DNA of 64,000 nt from Paralichthys olivaceus (Eukaryota > Chordata > Actinopteri > Pleuronectiformes > Paralichthyidae): the NCBI RefSeq assembly GCF_024713975.1, contig NC_091096.1:2879501-2943500 (forward strand), read 5' to 3'. A program made the translations under genes and the position numbers. Of this stretch, positions 1 to 12,600 are shown one piece after another (position 1 is the first letter of the stretch; each line of letters starts with the position of its first letter). The notes beneath the pieces were generated by a model. That model searched no databases and was not told the origin of the DNA. It saw only the letters and a list, made by a program, of their open reading frames with translations.

Positions 1-1337
1 ACACCGACGCTACAAGCAGAGAACCTGTGGGTGTTTGAATACGTGAATAATTATTTCAGCATTTCCACTGTTTCCTCAGAGTCTCCTCAGGTTTTTAAAA
101 AGATGTGAAGGAGTTCAAACATCTTTTCATCCTGTTTCCGAAACTTAATACTCGTTAGTTCTCACGTTGAATACTGAGACAGATTTAAACTTAAATTCAA
201 CCTGCACCAAATCAAACCCAGTCAAAGAAATCAGTTTCCTAAATGTCATTGTAAAATATAAATGTCCTAACTGTGAAATGTGAAAGTGATTAAAAACGAA
301 TTCCCTGTTCACACTCGTGGATATTTTGAGAAACAAACAGCGCTTAAAGATTTTTACACCTTTTGATGTGCAGATTTTCAAAAACTGAAAACTCTCTGGA
401 AAAAAAGTGCATTAAGTTTAATTTAAGAAATGTTTCTATTTTAAGTAAAAACTAAAAAACATTTAGGATTGACACGAATTTTGTCCTGAACGGATTCACA
501 GTGAATCTGTGGAGAGATGAAACCTGAACCAGGGGAAAACCCACTGAAAGATTTTCACATCACTTGTTTCACATTACAAAATATTTGCATCAGTTTCTCA
601 GAGAGAAAAGTCTCAGACATATCAAGGATTGTTTGGCCTTGACGGAGGAATGAGGTCTCTGGTCTGAATTCATTTTGTCTGTTTGTTATTCCAAAGTGTT
701 TCCAGACTCAGAAACATGAACGAATCTTCCGCTGCTTCAAAGCTCAGTTGACAAAGCTGCAGCTGTAAAGAATGAAAATCATTCGTTATGGAGTCGGTCC
801 GAGCTTCTGTTATAATCGATGTCAGCGAGTGTCACGGTTTCATTTTCAACTCATCTGTGGGATATTAGTGCTCAGAGGCTCCGGGGCAGCGGAGAGCTCC
901 TCAGCTCTCGTCGGTGTGAAGTGTCTCAGACGCCGAGTGTGAGGTCGCTGTCGGCTCCGTCCCATCAGCGTCTTATTAACGATGACAGAGCCAATCAAAC
1001 GGCTGCTGACACTTCCTGCTCCTGAATTCATGAGTGAAGCGAGAGCTCTGTCTTATCACGTTGGAGGATGGAGTCTGTGCACAGAGCCCAGGGGACATGT
1101 GTCAGGTTTAAAACCTTTTAACCGTTAAAGACGTTTTTGCATTTAGCTGCTAAAGAGCCTGATGTTTGAACGCCCTGGGCTCACAGTGACATTGACCTTT
1201 GACCTTCCACCACCAAATACTGATCTTTGAGTTAAAGTCTGTGTTTGTACCAAATCTGAAGAAAGTTCCTGGAGCTGTTGTTGAGTTATGTTGTTATTAG
1301 AGGATTCAGTATCAACACTGACGTCTCTCCTCTTTAG
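1..1337. other. strbp intron, 5' side open to window edge
   Basis: I see no further strbp coding exon here. The stretch is AT-rich intron ending in the acceptor tctcctctttag at 1326-1337. The region 840-1030 is more GC-rich but has no recognisable coding content on either strand. Confidence 0.6.
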
Positions 1338-2204
1338 TCCTGGACTGGAGGATGACTGATCCAAACCACCCCATGAACGCCCTGATGCGTCTGAACCAGA
1401 TCCACCCGGGGCTCCAGTACCGCCTGCTGTCCCAGTCCGGCCCGGTCCACGCTCCGGTCTTCACCATGTCTGTGGAGATCCAGGGAACCACCTACCAGGC
1501 CACGGGGAACTCTAAGAGAACCGCCAAGCTCCAAGTAGCCCTCAAGGTGTTTACAGGTTCAAGTGTTTTACTGCTGATAAACAAACGAAGACGATGTACG
1601 AACACTCACAGAGCGGCTGCAGATACAGGCTGTAAACTCTCGAGTCTTGTTTGAGTGGAACTTATTTGACTTTAACGCAGGTGTCGCTCAGAGCTGCAGG
1701 AGGAGCTCACAGCACGCAAACACTGATCGGCCTTAAAACAGCGAAGCTGCAGTTTCAGTCGTTCTGAACTTGACGTCAGACACAGAAACTGAACTGAACT
1801 CATTAGATGTAAAAAACAGAAAACCGCTTGGTTGAAATGATTCCGTTGAACTGCTCATGTTCTTCACACATTTGTTCATTCAGTCACACTCACACGTCTT
1901 TGCGGTGATGTCCACTTCACAGCAGCTCGCTGGTTTAATGCCTTGCTCGTGGACAGTCAGAGATGACGGACGCGAAAGTGTGACTCACTCAGCATCTGTC
2001 AAAAGTTCTAAGGTCGTCGTCTTGTCTCGGACGTGTTGTCCCTCTCCAGGCGCTGCAGGCTCTGGGCTTCGTTCTCGCCGGCGACGGAGACGTGGACTCA
2101 CTGAGCGCCGACGAGAAGTCAGATGGCGAAGGCAAGAACGACAGGATGTCCAGCAGCTCCAGCTCCACCTCCATCACCTCCTCCACAGACACACAGGAGG
2201 TGGG

Positions 2205-2246
<42 letters not shown>

Positions 2247-2657
2247 CATCCTGTTTAGTTCAGTGTAAAATAAAAACCATCATAGTTCAAACATTCATTC
2301 TTTCTGCAGCAGGAAGTCAAAACCTCTGTCGTCTTCTCCATTTTACACTCGTGATGACGTCGCTATGTTTAGTTACGCGCCGTGAAACTTGTGTTGATGA
2401 CACATGGTGGCGCTAGAGAGCGGTGGGGGGGGAACCACAACATGTTCAGGAAGTGTTAAAAATATTTTCTTCATGTTTCTCAAATTAGAAATATTAGATT
2501 AAATTTCTGATTCAATCAATACTTTACATTTAAATTTATGAAGACGTAACCTTTAATTAGAGGTTGTAGCATTTTAAGATTCTCTAGGAAATGACATCAC
2601 AGTGAGAATAAAGAACGATTCTACTGCAGAGTTGTTCTATGTATATATATGTATATA

Positions 2658-2693
<36 letters not shown>

Positions 2694-5600
2694 CATACAT
2701 ATATACATATAAATAACAGGACGTCGGTCTGATTCTCTGTCCGTCTCAAGGCCAGAGCTCCAGGTCCGATTCTGACGGCTGGGGGTAAAAACCCGGTGAT
2801 GGAGCTGAACGAGAAACGCCGCGGCCTCAAGTACGAGCTGATATCAGAGAGCGGCAGCAGCTACGACAAACGCTTCATCATAGAGGTACGAAAACACGCA
2901 CACACTCAGAACTGTGTTCAGACTTCCTGTCGTCCTCATGGAGTCGGATCAGACACTGATGTGTTTGATGTTCGGGGGCTTTTTAGACGTTAAGACATCT
3001 CGTGAACTAAACTGCACGTTTTCTCTGGTGAGCAGATCTTCACTGAAAGAATCATTTTAGAAACATAAATCTGTTTTTGTGTGATTGAAAAGAAAAAGAG
3101 TAGTTTTACTGAAATGATTGACAGCTGACGTCTGATTCCACGCGTTGATTTGTCACTTTTTGACGCTAACGACAAAGTCATTATTTTCACTGGGGGGAAA
3201 AAATGTGTGAACTGTTGATCCACAACATTTTAATCGTCACAAACAACAATGTTCAACACCTCAAGTCTCTTTTTCATCTGCACCATATGATAAAATAATT
3301 TGTCTGTAAAGAGCTGAGCTGTAAAAAGCTTAAACCAGCAAACGTTTAGTAATTTTATTTAATCAATTATTTATATAAAATTCAAATAAAACCATTTCTG
3401 TTGACAGACTAAAAGTTTTATGTCAGAATTCAACTGAATTGTCTGAAAACCAGGATCTAATGTCGACATTATTTCTACTGAGAAACAAAAACAACTGTGT
3501 CAGTCTCCTTCAGTTCAATCAAGCTGAACCAGCTTCCACTCAGATATTAGTTCTCTGTCTGAGTTCATGAATTATTCTCTGAGAAATCAAGAACATTTTC
3601 AAAAACGACCTCACACAGTCAAGCAATTCTTCCTCGTGTCCCATCGTTCAACAAAATGGAAATCTGTTCAGTACTTTTTGTGTAAAATCACAAACAACTT
3701 CCAACGGTGCCCGTGTGAAACCACATTAAGATTCATGCTCGTATCTTTGTGTTGTGCGACAGGTGGAAGTGGACAAGCAGGTTTTTCGGGGAACGGGTCC
3801 CAATAAGAAAGTAGCTAAAGCCAGCGCAGCGTTAGCCGCCCTGAACAGCCTGTTCTCCGGCTCCAAATCCACGAGCAGCAAGAAGAAACGGCCGAATCCT
3901 CCGGTGAGTGATCATCCAGGATAAACCTGACAGCAGCAGTTCTCCTGCCGCCTGAAATAACACATCGTGAACTGTGTGCGTTTGCAGCCAAAGCGACCCG
4001 TGGCCTCGGTGCTGACCCTCCCGGCCCTCGCTGCCAGACCTCCGCGGGTCCCCGTCATCCCCAGAGCTCCCTACATCAGCACCCCGCCCACACATGGATA
4101 CATCCCCCCCGGTGAGCGACACACCAGAGCACCTTAGAAACATCTCATCAGAAAACAAGACCGAACAATCAGTCGATTTAGGTTTCTGTAAACACGACAG
4201 ATTTTTACTTTGTGATTCGTGAAGATGTCAAAAAAGAAACAAAGAAGAAACAAGCAGGAAGCAGGATTTACCGTTCAGCTCAGCTTCAGTGGTTTACCTA
4301 CGTGTACCTAATAAACCGACACTCAGTAGATTAATAATTCATCGATTAATGGTCTAATTATTAACTGTGTGTATATAAATATATCAATAAAGTTTGTATT
4401 GTCTGTCCTCTCAGGTTTCGGTGCTCCCTACGGTTACAGCCCTGCAGGCGCTCTCCCTGCCTACGGTGAGATGATATCTGATCAGTAATCAATCCATTAA
4501 ATCTTCATCACAACATCCCAATATTATTATTTCTTTTCTTTTTCTTTGCTCTTCCTCAGGTTTTCCCTCCAGAATGTCCTCAGTAGTTCTCCCAGTCATC
4601 AGAGTCCCCCCAACTTACCCCGTCACCCACCTCTACCCTTATTAAGACCCATCTCACAGGGAAACACTCGTTTTAATTTTTTAAAACCTCACAAACTTCT
4701 GACCAGTTTCTCCCTCAGCACCGACTTCCTGCTGCACCTTCATTACATTCAGTCTGCTCGTTCAGGAAGTTCTGCTTTGAGAAATAAACTCTTGAGACGT
4801 TCGAACCTGACGTCAGCGATCCGGACAAACAACAAGTCAATGAACACTTTAAGTCTTAAACACAGGAAATCAAATCATGAATCTACAGCGACATGTAACA
4901 ATCGATTTTTACCAACTGAAAAATCAAACTCGTTCTGTTGATCGACCAATTGTTGAATATCTGAATGTTCAGTTCATCGGTTTCTGTTTGTTTCTGCAAA
5001 CAAACAAACAAACAAACAAACAAACTGTGTTTCTCATTAATCATCTTCTCATTCGTCCACAAAATGTTTTTACACAACATCACAAGAGATTTCAGCTTCA
5101 TTCTCTGCTCTGTTTAACTTTGTGCACAATTTTCTGCTTGTTTGCGTTTTGTGTTATCCTCCATAAAGTTGTTGCCGTCCTCGCAGACAGTCCGACCTCA
5201 TCATGTGACGCACGAGAACTCTTTAGTCTGCGTACCTGTCACTCAGAATCTGTTGAGCACTCCCACTACCACAATAGATTGAATGAATTGTGTGGAAAAC
5301 ACATTTAAATCTTTTTTTCATCAAGATCCACGAATTATTCTCTGAGAAATCAATGAAAATGTTATTTATATATAAAACTAAACTAAACATCCCAGAACTG
5401 ACTTAACAAAAAAGATTCTCCAGTAAAACCAGCCACTGTTTACGGTTGAATAGAGAAATAAAGTGTCTCTATGAAAGTAAATATCTAATGTAGATATATT
5501 TCATTCACTTCAGCCTCATAAATATCAACGTTAAGAAACAGCCTCAGTCACAGATTCAGAAACTCACTCACTGTGAACATTGTTTTCTCTGCTTGACACA

Positions 5601-6468
5601 CGTTTTCTTTCTGTGTGGATATTTGATGTTTACACTTTCTCTTCTGTTTGAGCCATTTTGTGTTGAGTTATTATAAACGTTTCTTCTCAGAGAGAATTTA
5701 TTTTCACCTGTTTGTAGATAATATTCTTTTAAAATAAATGAATATTTTTGTCAACAGCTGAGTCGTCATGATTTATGTTTTTTTTCTTTTCTTTGCTGCA
5801 AAAAAAAAGTGAATCAATCGACTTGTTTTTAAAATGAGCCGCTAATATCAACTCTCTTCACATTGTAAACTGACGTGTGGTGAATTTTGATCGTCGCCGC
5901 CTCAGAGGTTCTGTTTATATTCTCTTCTAGTGAAAACAGAACCTCCCTCACAGAGGTAATAATCACTGTGGTGACGTTGAGGTCACTGTTGAAGCCAAAA
6001 TGTCTCTAAAGTTAAACCTGCAGCAAACTTTTATCATTGATTTTCTGCAGAAACATGTTAAAAAAACTTCTCATCATGTGAAGCAGCATCTTGTATCAGT
6101 GCCGGAGGTGAAGAAAACTGAAGTTTGATCTGATTATTGATCATCTGTGATCACCTGAGGATCCTTTGTTTGTGGATGTGAACTTATTGACAATCCCAGA
6201 GAGAAATAACGCAGCAGAGCCGCAGTTTGATCGATAAACGTGACAGGCGGCACTGAATCTACTTATTTCCCTCGACCTTTGAGGATCCACGGAGACTCCA
6301 CTAGACATTTTAGGAGGTTCTAAACTAGCTGGTGATGATTTGTGCTGCCGTTAACCTCCTCTGCTTGTGTCTCCTGCAGGCGGCCTGTACATCGACAGTG
6401 CCTATTACCAGCCGCAGACCATCGCCACCCCTATAATCATCCACCTGGGCCCTCAGGATCTTTTCTGA
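1338..6468 (+). CDS. strbp: STRBP, 3' part (two dsRNA-binding domains, alternative C-termini)
   Basis: This encodes a double-stranded RNA-binding protein of the ILF3/STRBP family, which binds structured RNA and, in mammals, the spermatid manchette. Coding exons read as 1338-1546, 2050-2199, 2751-2885, 3763-3903, 3988-4111 and 4415-4465, then either 4560-4645 or 6380-6468. All have AG/GT borders and consistent phase. dsRBD1 lies in the first exon (MNALMRLNQ...[13 protein letters not shown]). A Ser/Asp linker follows, then dsRBD2 across exons 3-4 ([19 protein letters not shown]...[16 protein letters not shown]). The tail with [14 protein letters not shown] is specific to STRBP rather than ILF3, whose tail is Gly-rich. 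The N-terminal DZF region and start codon must lie left of the window. Family assignment is firm; the paralogue (a or b) cannot be decided. Confidence 0.93.
2207..2247. repeat. (AC)n microsatellite beside a strbp 5' splice site
   Basis: About 20 AC units begin only a few bases after the donor gtggga at 2200, in the intron following the Ser-rich exon. Confidence 0.95.
2638..2712. repeat. (AT)n / GTAT-rich microsatellite in a strbp intron
   Basis: Alternating TA and GTATA units run to about 40 bp before the acceptor of the dsRBD2 exon at 2751. Confidence 0.9.
4560..4645 (+). CDS. strbp: strbp last coding exon, form 1 (canonical tail)
   Basis: The acceptor cttcctcag is followed by an exon that completes the split Gly codon from 4465 and reads 27 more residues to a TAA at 4643-4645. 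The tail ([20 protein letters not shown], then a short aromatic end) aligns with the known mammalian STRBP C-terminus, which has the same LPV...PTYPV pattern. An AATAAA lies 138 bp beyond the stop, at 4783-4788. This is probably the ancestral end of the protein. Confidence 0.85.
4783..4788 (+). promoter_or_regulatory. poly(A) signal for strbp form 1
   Basis: AATAAA (gaaataaact) lies 138 bp after the form-1 stop. Further AATAAA motifs near 5456 and 5736 could give longer 3' UTRs. Confidence 0.5.
4996..5025. repeat. (CAAA)n microsatellite
   Basis: About seven CAAA units lie in the strbp 3' region between the two alternative last exons. Confidence 0.9.
6380..6468 (+). CDS. strbp: strbp last coding exon, form 2 (alternative tail)
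   Basis: A strong acceptor (tgtctcctgcag) precedes an exon in the same phase as form 1. It completes the same split Gly codon and gives a 29-residue tail (it opens [16 protein letters not shown]) ending at TGA 6466-6468. AATAAA motifs follow at 6721-6726 and 7268-7273. The Tyr/Gly/Gln-rich start continues the style of the preceding exon. I do not recall this tail from mammalian STRBP, so it may be fish-specific or an isoform I do not know. Splicing directly from 4465 keeps the frame open. Confidence 0.7.
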
Positions 6469-6720
6469 CCCCGCCGATGTTCCGAGACCTCGCTCGGCAG
6501 CAGACTCAACCCCCTGTTTAATCCCTGGCCCTTATTAAACTCTGTCAGCGCCTCTCAATTACTGCGGCACTGCTCCCCCAGGTTTCTGCTTCCACGTGAG
6601 ACAGAGCAGCAATATTGAAAGCAATATGGAGGAGAGAGCTCCGCGGGCGACACTGTGCCAGCTCCGGGTTCGGTTTGAGCGAGGAAGAGGCTGCAGCCCA
6701 GACTCGGTTTGGAAAACATC

Positions 6721-6726
6721 AATAAA
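6721..6726 (+). promoter_or_regulatory. poly(A) signal for strbp form 2
   Basis: AATAAA (catcaataaaacac) lies about 250 bp after the form-2 stop. A second AATAAA at 7268-7273 could end a longer 3' UTR. Confidence 0.5.
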
Positions 6727-7274
6727 ACACAAAGCAATACTTCTCCTGCCTTCGGGAATCTCAACGTGTTCCAAAGCAACTCGACTCTGAGCTGAGATAA
6801 ACAATGTGATCCTCTGTGTGTAAATACAATATTTACTACTCTGTACATATGGATGTTTGTGAGTTTTCAATATATATAAACATGTTAATATGTTGGAATA
6901 TGTAAAACCCACTGACGGGTGAAGAAACGTATTTATAACATAATATCTCTGAATGTAAATACAGTAGTGACTGAAGTAGCTTTGTATTGAAAGCTCTGTC
7001 AGATATGATAAATACTCCTAGTTAATTACATTTTACAGATTCTATAACACTGTATTAGTATGTTTATGGTATTTAATCTCAAATTAAACATTATTGCATA
7101 TATTACTTGAAGTACTGCTTTGATTATCCAGAGCAACAACACAATAATTCATTCATTTTGGCTCGTTGGTAAATTTTTTAAAGATTTTTCTACAGATCAG
7201 TTATTTTCTCTTCTTGTTTCTGAACCACCATAAAATCAGTTCTGTTCATAGTTCAGATCATAAACTCAATAAAG

Positions 7275-7330
7275 AGCCACTGTCCAGAAGTGAAGCCAGA
7301 TATTCCAGATTCAAACACATTTAGTCTTCA
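7275..7330 (+). repeat. Short copy of a dispersed repeat (CCAGAARTGAAGCCA core)
   Basis: The core ctgtccagaagtgaagccag matches sequences at about 16410, 17430 and 33155 in this window. The longer copies at 16410 and 33155 share further sequence. The spread and divergence fit a decayed interspersed repeat, possibly a SINE or MITE, of a kind common in teleosts. Confidence 0.5.
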
Positions 7331-9429
7331 GTCACAATCGTTATCGAGCTCCCACCATCGACGAGTCGGTCTCAGCTGTCGATGTTTTGTTCAGGCAACA
7401 AATCTGAATGTGTGAAATCAGATGTTTTGGGAAATTAAAAGAAAATGATAAAATGTTGGATGGAAAGAGGAGGTGAAGAATCAGATAAAACCTCTTTGGT
7501 GTTTTTGTTTCTAACCTCCTTCATCCGGTCACGCTCGGCTGCTGTGGAGCCAATTAAATCTGAGTGAAACAAAAAGAGAGCAAGGAAGAAACGTCTGATT
7601 ACAAACTGTGAGAATCAAATAACGGCACAAGACAAACCTTTAAAGCAGCTGTTACTAAACAGCTGAGAGGAGGAAGAGGCGGGACGTCGGCTGGTGACGC
7701 TGCTTAAGTCGTCACCTCGACGCCACACGATCACAACGCTCGCTTATTATCCGCACACACGATCCACTTCATGTTTCTCGCCGGCAGCGTCTCACAGCAG
7801 AGGAATATAAAAACCCTCCATCAGTCAAAGTGTTGATGTTATTACCTGTTGGTTTATGACTGGAATATTTATTTATGTCCATTAAATAAACCTTCACTTC
7901 CCCCGAGGCAGCGATTTGTTCGGCCTGAGAATCGTTTTTCACCTGTAATCACTTCTCGAGCTGCGACGGGTTTTAGGGAAGAAATACATTTAATTTAAAA
8001 AAAAAAAAACTTTTATTCAGGGTTTAATTTCTCTGCAGCCGACACGTGAAGACACAAGGTTTTCATCCTGTAACAGTAACATCACACACGACTTGTCCCA
8101 CAGCTTCCATCTGTACACCAGAGGACAGAGGACAGAGGACAGAGGTCTGACTGAGCGACAAGACGCACGTTGGCGTGAAAATTCAAAATGACAAAATGAT
8201 CCGAAGTGAAGGTCGACTGAGTTTGTTCAGCACAATGAACTCAGAGGAAATCTTCATCGATAAATAATTAAACCACAGATGTTTTCACATGTTTACATCT
8301 GGTTAGTTTTCACATTTCAGTGAAACATTAAATCTGTAAATGTCCCTGAGTCAAATCATCAGTTTCCCTGGTTGATCTGAACGGGTGGACACAGTTTAGT
8401 TCACATTATATTTACCTGCTGCTGCTCACAGTCCGAGCGTCCTAACACCAGCAGGGTCCCTCCTGTCGCTGACCTGTGATGACGCCCTGCGGCTCGGTGA
8501 CCTGACGCCTGAGCTGGTCTGAAGATGCAGAGTCGACGACATCCTCCCTCCACGAGTGTGCGCCCGAAAAAATCTGAAATCAAAGAATTGATTCAGTCAA
8601 GCAACACAAAAGTTACCACTTCTCCCAGTTTGACTTGTTTTGTTGTGAAACATCAGTGGCGAGGATGTTGTGTGTTTGTTTTTGTGCGTCATGATTGCTG
8701 CAGACAGCGAGGACGTATCAGATGGACGTCCAGATCCTGCTGGTATTTTTAGCGGTGAGACAGAAGCCAGAAGGTGTTGGATTACGCAACATGGGCACAT
8801 GCTGCCTTCACTGATGGCAGTGTGTCATCTTATATCAGCGCTCAGGGGGGGACCATGATGCATTGCAGCGTAGAGTCCACTTCAGCTGCAGGTTTACGAC
8901 CAAAGAGCATCGGCTCAGAGGACGAAGCAGAGACGGAGACGATGATGAGGTCATGAAATAAATGTTTTTACATTTAAGTTTATGATAAATAACAATTGTA
9001 CATATTGTCATCACCATGAGTGGAGGAGGTCGACCATGAGTCTTACATCAACTTTTCCATGTTCATATGTTTACACACTATTCTGAGGAACATAACGACA
9101 AAACCACAACATCCTAACCTGCCTCTTGTCTGATCACATTAACGTGTAGATAATATATGTGTGAAATCCCTTGTTGACATGTCACAGATGTTTTAATCAG
9201 TGGATGATTCTTCCTCGTTTGTTTATTGAGCTGAAAATTCAAAAGTAAAAGATCTATATCATTGCTTACTGTCACGTCCAAACACACAAGTCTCTTAATT
9301 TGAAATACGGATTAAGATTAAAAAACGTACTCGCAGCCTGAGAGTGGAGCTGCGATCAGGAGTTTCTGCAGTGAGGTTACAGCGCCCTCTGCTGGTGGAG
9401 TTCCCTCCGAGGGGCAGACACAACCTTCA

Positions 9430-9640
9430 TCTGTGTTACTGATGGTCCTGGATTCATTACAGTTAACCCACAGGAGAGCTGCCTCTATCCTTAAAGACCC
9501 CACCCACCCCCAACATGGACCGTTCACACTTCCACCCTCAGGCCGGAGGCAGAGAAGAGTTAAATGTAGGAACAGACTCAAAAACTCTTTCTTCCCCACC
9601 GCCGTTAGAATCCTCAACAGCAGACAGGAGTCTATAACCT
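9430..9640 (+). mobile_element. Decayed LINE ORF2 C-terminal fragment
   Basis: One frame reads LKDPTHPQHGPFTLPPSGRR followed by R...KNSFFPTAVRILN. The pattern DPtHP...LPSGRR...R..R..nSFfP.a...lN is typical of the extreme C-terminus of fish LINE polyproteins after the reverse transcriptase domain. No reverse transcriptase core is nearby, so this is a 5'-truncated dead copy. Clade assignment (L2, Rex or similar) is not possible from this piece. Confidence 0.65.
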
Positions 9641-12600
9641 ACCTCACAAACTATAACACTGCTCTGCACTTTACCATAAACTGTTTACATTTATCTGCTT
9701 AGTGTTACACAAGCTTCGCCTTATTTGCTTTATTTTTTGACTTCCTTATTGCATTTTGATGTAAATGTTTGTATTTTAATGTTCATGTTTGTACTGGTAA
9801 GTCCTGAAAGGTCAGCATAAGAACTGTATTGCACAGGGGAACGTCTCTCTCCCGTTCTTTGAATTTGAATCTTGAACTCAGTCTGGTGATACTCAGAGAT
9901 AAACTGCAGTGTCACAGTGGTTTTAAAGAGCGGGACGTTTGTAACATAAGTACATGAGTGTTTAAAGAAGAAGCTGATGATTGTTTGTTGCTCTGCACAT
10001 CGACTCAGCTCTTTTTGCTTGTTAATGAAATCTGTGTTAACCTCGAGTCGATCAGATCCGTTATAGTCCTGGAGTATTTTTAAGAGGTAGCTTCTTTTTT
10101 GTTCCACGATCCGTGTGGGGACATTTCCTCACCTTACACGTCTCTCTAATGATTCGAAGAATCTCTCTCTGTCTCTGTGTTCCATCAATCTCGAGAACCG
10201 TTCACGTTGTGGCACGTGTGTTGATAAAGAAGCGCAGCTACAACTAAACTAAACCCAATAACCAAACCTGAAACCAGCCTTCAAAAAGCAGTTGGGACCT
10301 TTGACGACCAGCTGAAGACACAAGAGAGGAACGATAAAGAAAAGTCAGACTCTGAGGAAATAAAACTCTTAGCTGATGTTGAATTAAACCAGGAGATGGC
10401 AGCAGACCTCTGTGAGTCACTGACCTGAGATCAGCTGCAGCAGCACAAACACTGGCTGCTTTGTGTCCTCTGACACTGAGGATGAACATCACTGAATCAC
10501 AGACCGGCTGTTGTCTCTGCCAAATATTTGACTTCATACAGTTGTTCTCACAGGGTATTTTTATTTTGATCACACCCTCAGCGCTCAGACCACAGTGTTT
10601 CTTTAAAGAAGAGTGTTGGAAGCAGCAGCAGTAAACAGGCCGGCATGGTTCATCACGAGGAAGCTCACAAATCCTCAGCCTGATAATAAACTTCTTCAAT
10701 CACTCTTTATATTTTTTTGCCCCTTTCTGAAACGTCCTGCTTTACAGGAGTTTCAGCTGAAATACAGAACATTTGAAGAGAAAGAGAAATGAAAACTGAA
10801 CTCCAAGAACTTTTTCTCTGCAGATTCGTCAGGGATGAATAATACTGACGTTAATTAAGCGAAAATATCTCAGATCCCGGTGTCACCATCTCGTGCTTTT
10901 GTCGTCCAAAGTGATTTGAAAACACGGTTGAACAGGTGACGGCAGCCCTGGTGACACCACAATGTCGGGGGTGGTTACAGGCGGAGCCCAAACTTCTAAC
11001 CAAACGACCGGAGTCAAAAACTTCAGACTTTAAATCCTTTCACAAACAAAAACTGCTGAAAAATGTGACTCTAAACTCAAATTACAGCTGAAATGATTTA
11101 TAGTTAGTAAATAATAATTAATTTAGTTCTTTATCAAGCAAACAACTAAAAAAATAATCAGGACAAATCTTCTGCTTTTTGATAAATTATAAATTGAACG
11201 TCTTTGTGTAATAAAATGAATGTGTCATACTGAGCTCTGGAAACTTGTGGTGGATAAAATCCACTATTTTCTAAAATGTTCTAAACGAATTAATGGTGAC
11301 TGAAGACATGAACGATGAAATCACAGTCACATGTGATGCTGTGAACGCAGCCTGATCCAGTCGAGGTTTTGCCGCTGCACCTGCAGATCATGAGACAGAC
11401 TGATAACAGAGCCGCTGTCTCTCGGCTCAACACTGGGCTGTATTGTCGAGACGCAGCCGGAGGCAAATCGATCCAGCCGGAGCCCAAAATCATCCTGACT
11501 CACCCCCGACCACCCTGAGAGGAAACAAGACGGTCACGGACAAAATGGAAAAATCATCATTATATCGATTGTGTTGACTCAAAAACATCCACAGATAACA
11601 GTGGAACAAGACTTGTCAGCGACGTCACCAGGAAAAAGGAAGGAGAGCCGTCGAATGTGAGGAGAAAATATGAGTTGTTATAATAAAGGTATGAACATGA
11701 ACGCAGCCTGGATGTCATGAGGACTGCAACGACTTGGCACTCGTCCTCGGGCAGGATGGAAAAAATTATCTGAGCTCAACACTGATCCTCTCTGAAACTC
11801 AGATGAGATATTTTTATATTAATTTTGGATCAAATGACTTTGGAGAAAATAACATTTTTAACTCTGTGAGCTCAACTTGCTCAGTAACGTATTTGACTGG
11901 ATGAGAAGGCGTCACAGCCTTTGGACATTTATTGGAAATGTAGTCCCTGAAAATAAAAAAATCAGGAAACCAAGAAAGTCATCGTATAGGACTCACTTTT
12001 AAAATTACATTACAATCTCTTCACACATCATTTTGTGTAAATCAATAGTTATTTTGTCAAATAAAACTTTTATTAGTTTGTGGGACTGTGATGGATGAGA
12101 GGCCGAGCAAATATGAGAAAAGATGTGTTGTTAAATGAAACTTAGTCTTTATAGCTTGACTATGTAGATCAGCTGGTAACTTGCCCCAGGTTTTATGTAG
12201 ATGAAGTGTGACCGCGTGCGTGTGTGTGTAGATAAAATACATTTCACACTCCTCGAAGCCTGAAATATTGATGCAACCTCAGAAGCGGAGCTGAGACTGA
12301 ACAGCAGCTTTAACATGATTGAATTTATTCCGTGCAGACTCTGACTCCCGGAGCCACCGAGAGAGACTGATCGCAGAACAGCCAAAAATAAACCAACGTG
12401 ACATGAACTCACTGTTGAGGCAAGAAGTCAACATCTGTATATGACGTGTCACATTCCACTTCAGTTGATCCAAAGTACAGAGTCAACCACTGGTTTGTGA
12501 GCTGCTGTTTCAAAGCGCCATCTTGTTTTTTTTTTTTAAACCAGAAGTATTTAGAGGAATAGGGGTGGAGCCTCGAGGACACCGCACACCCACCCACACC

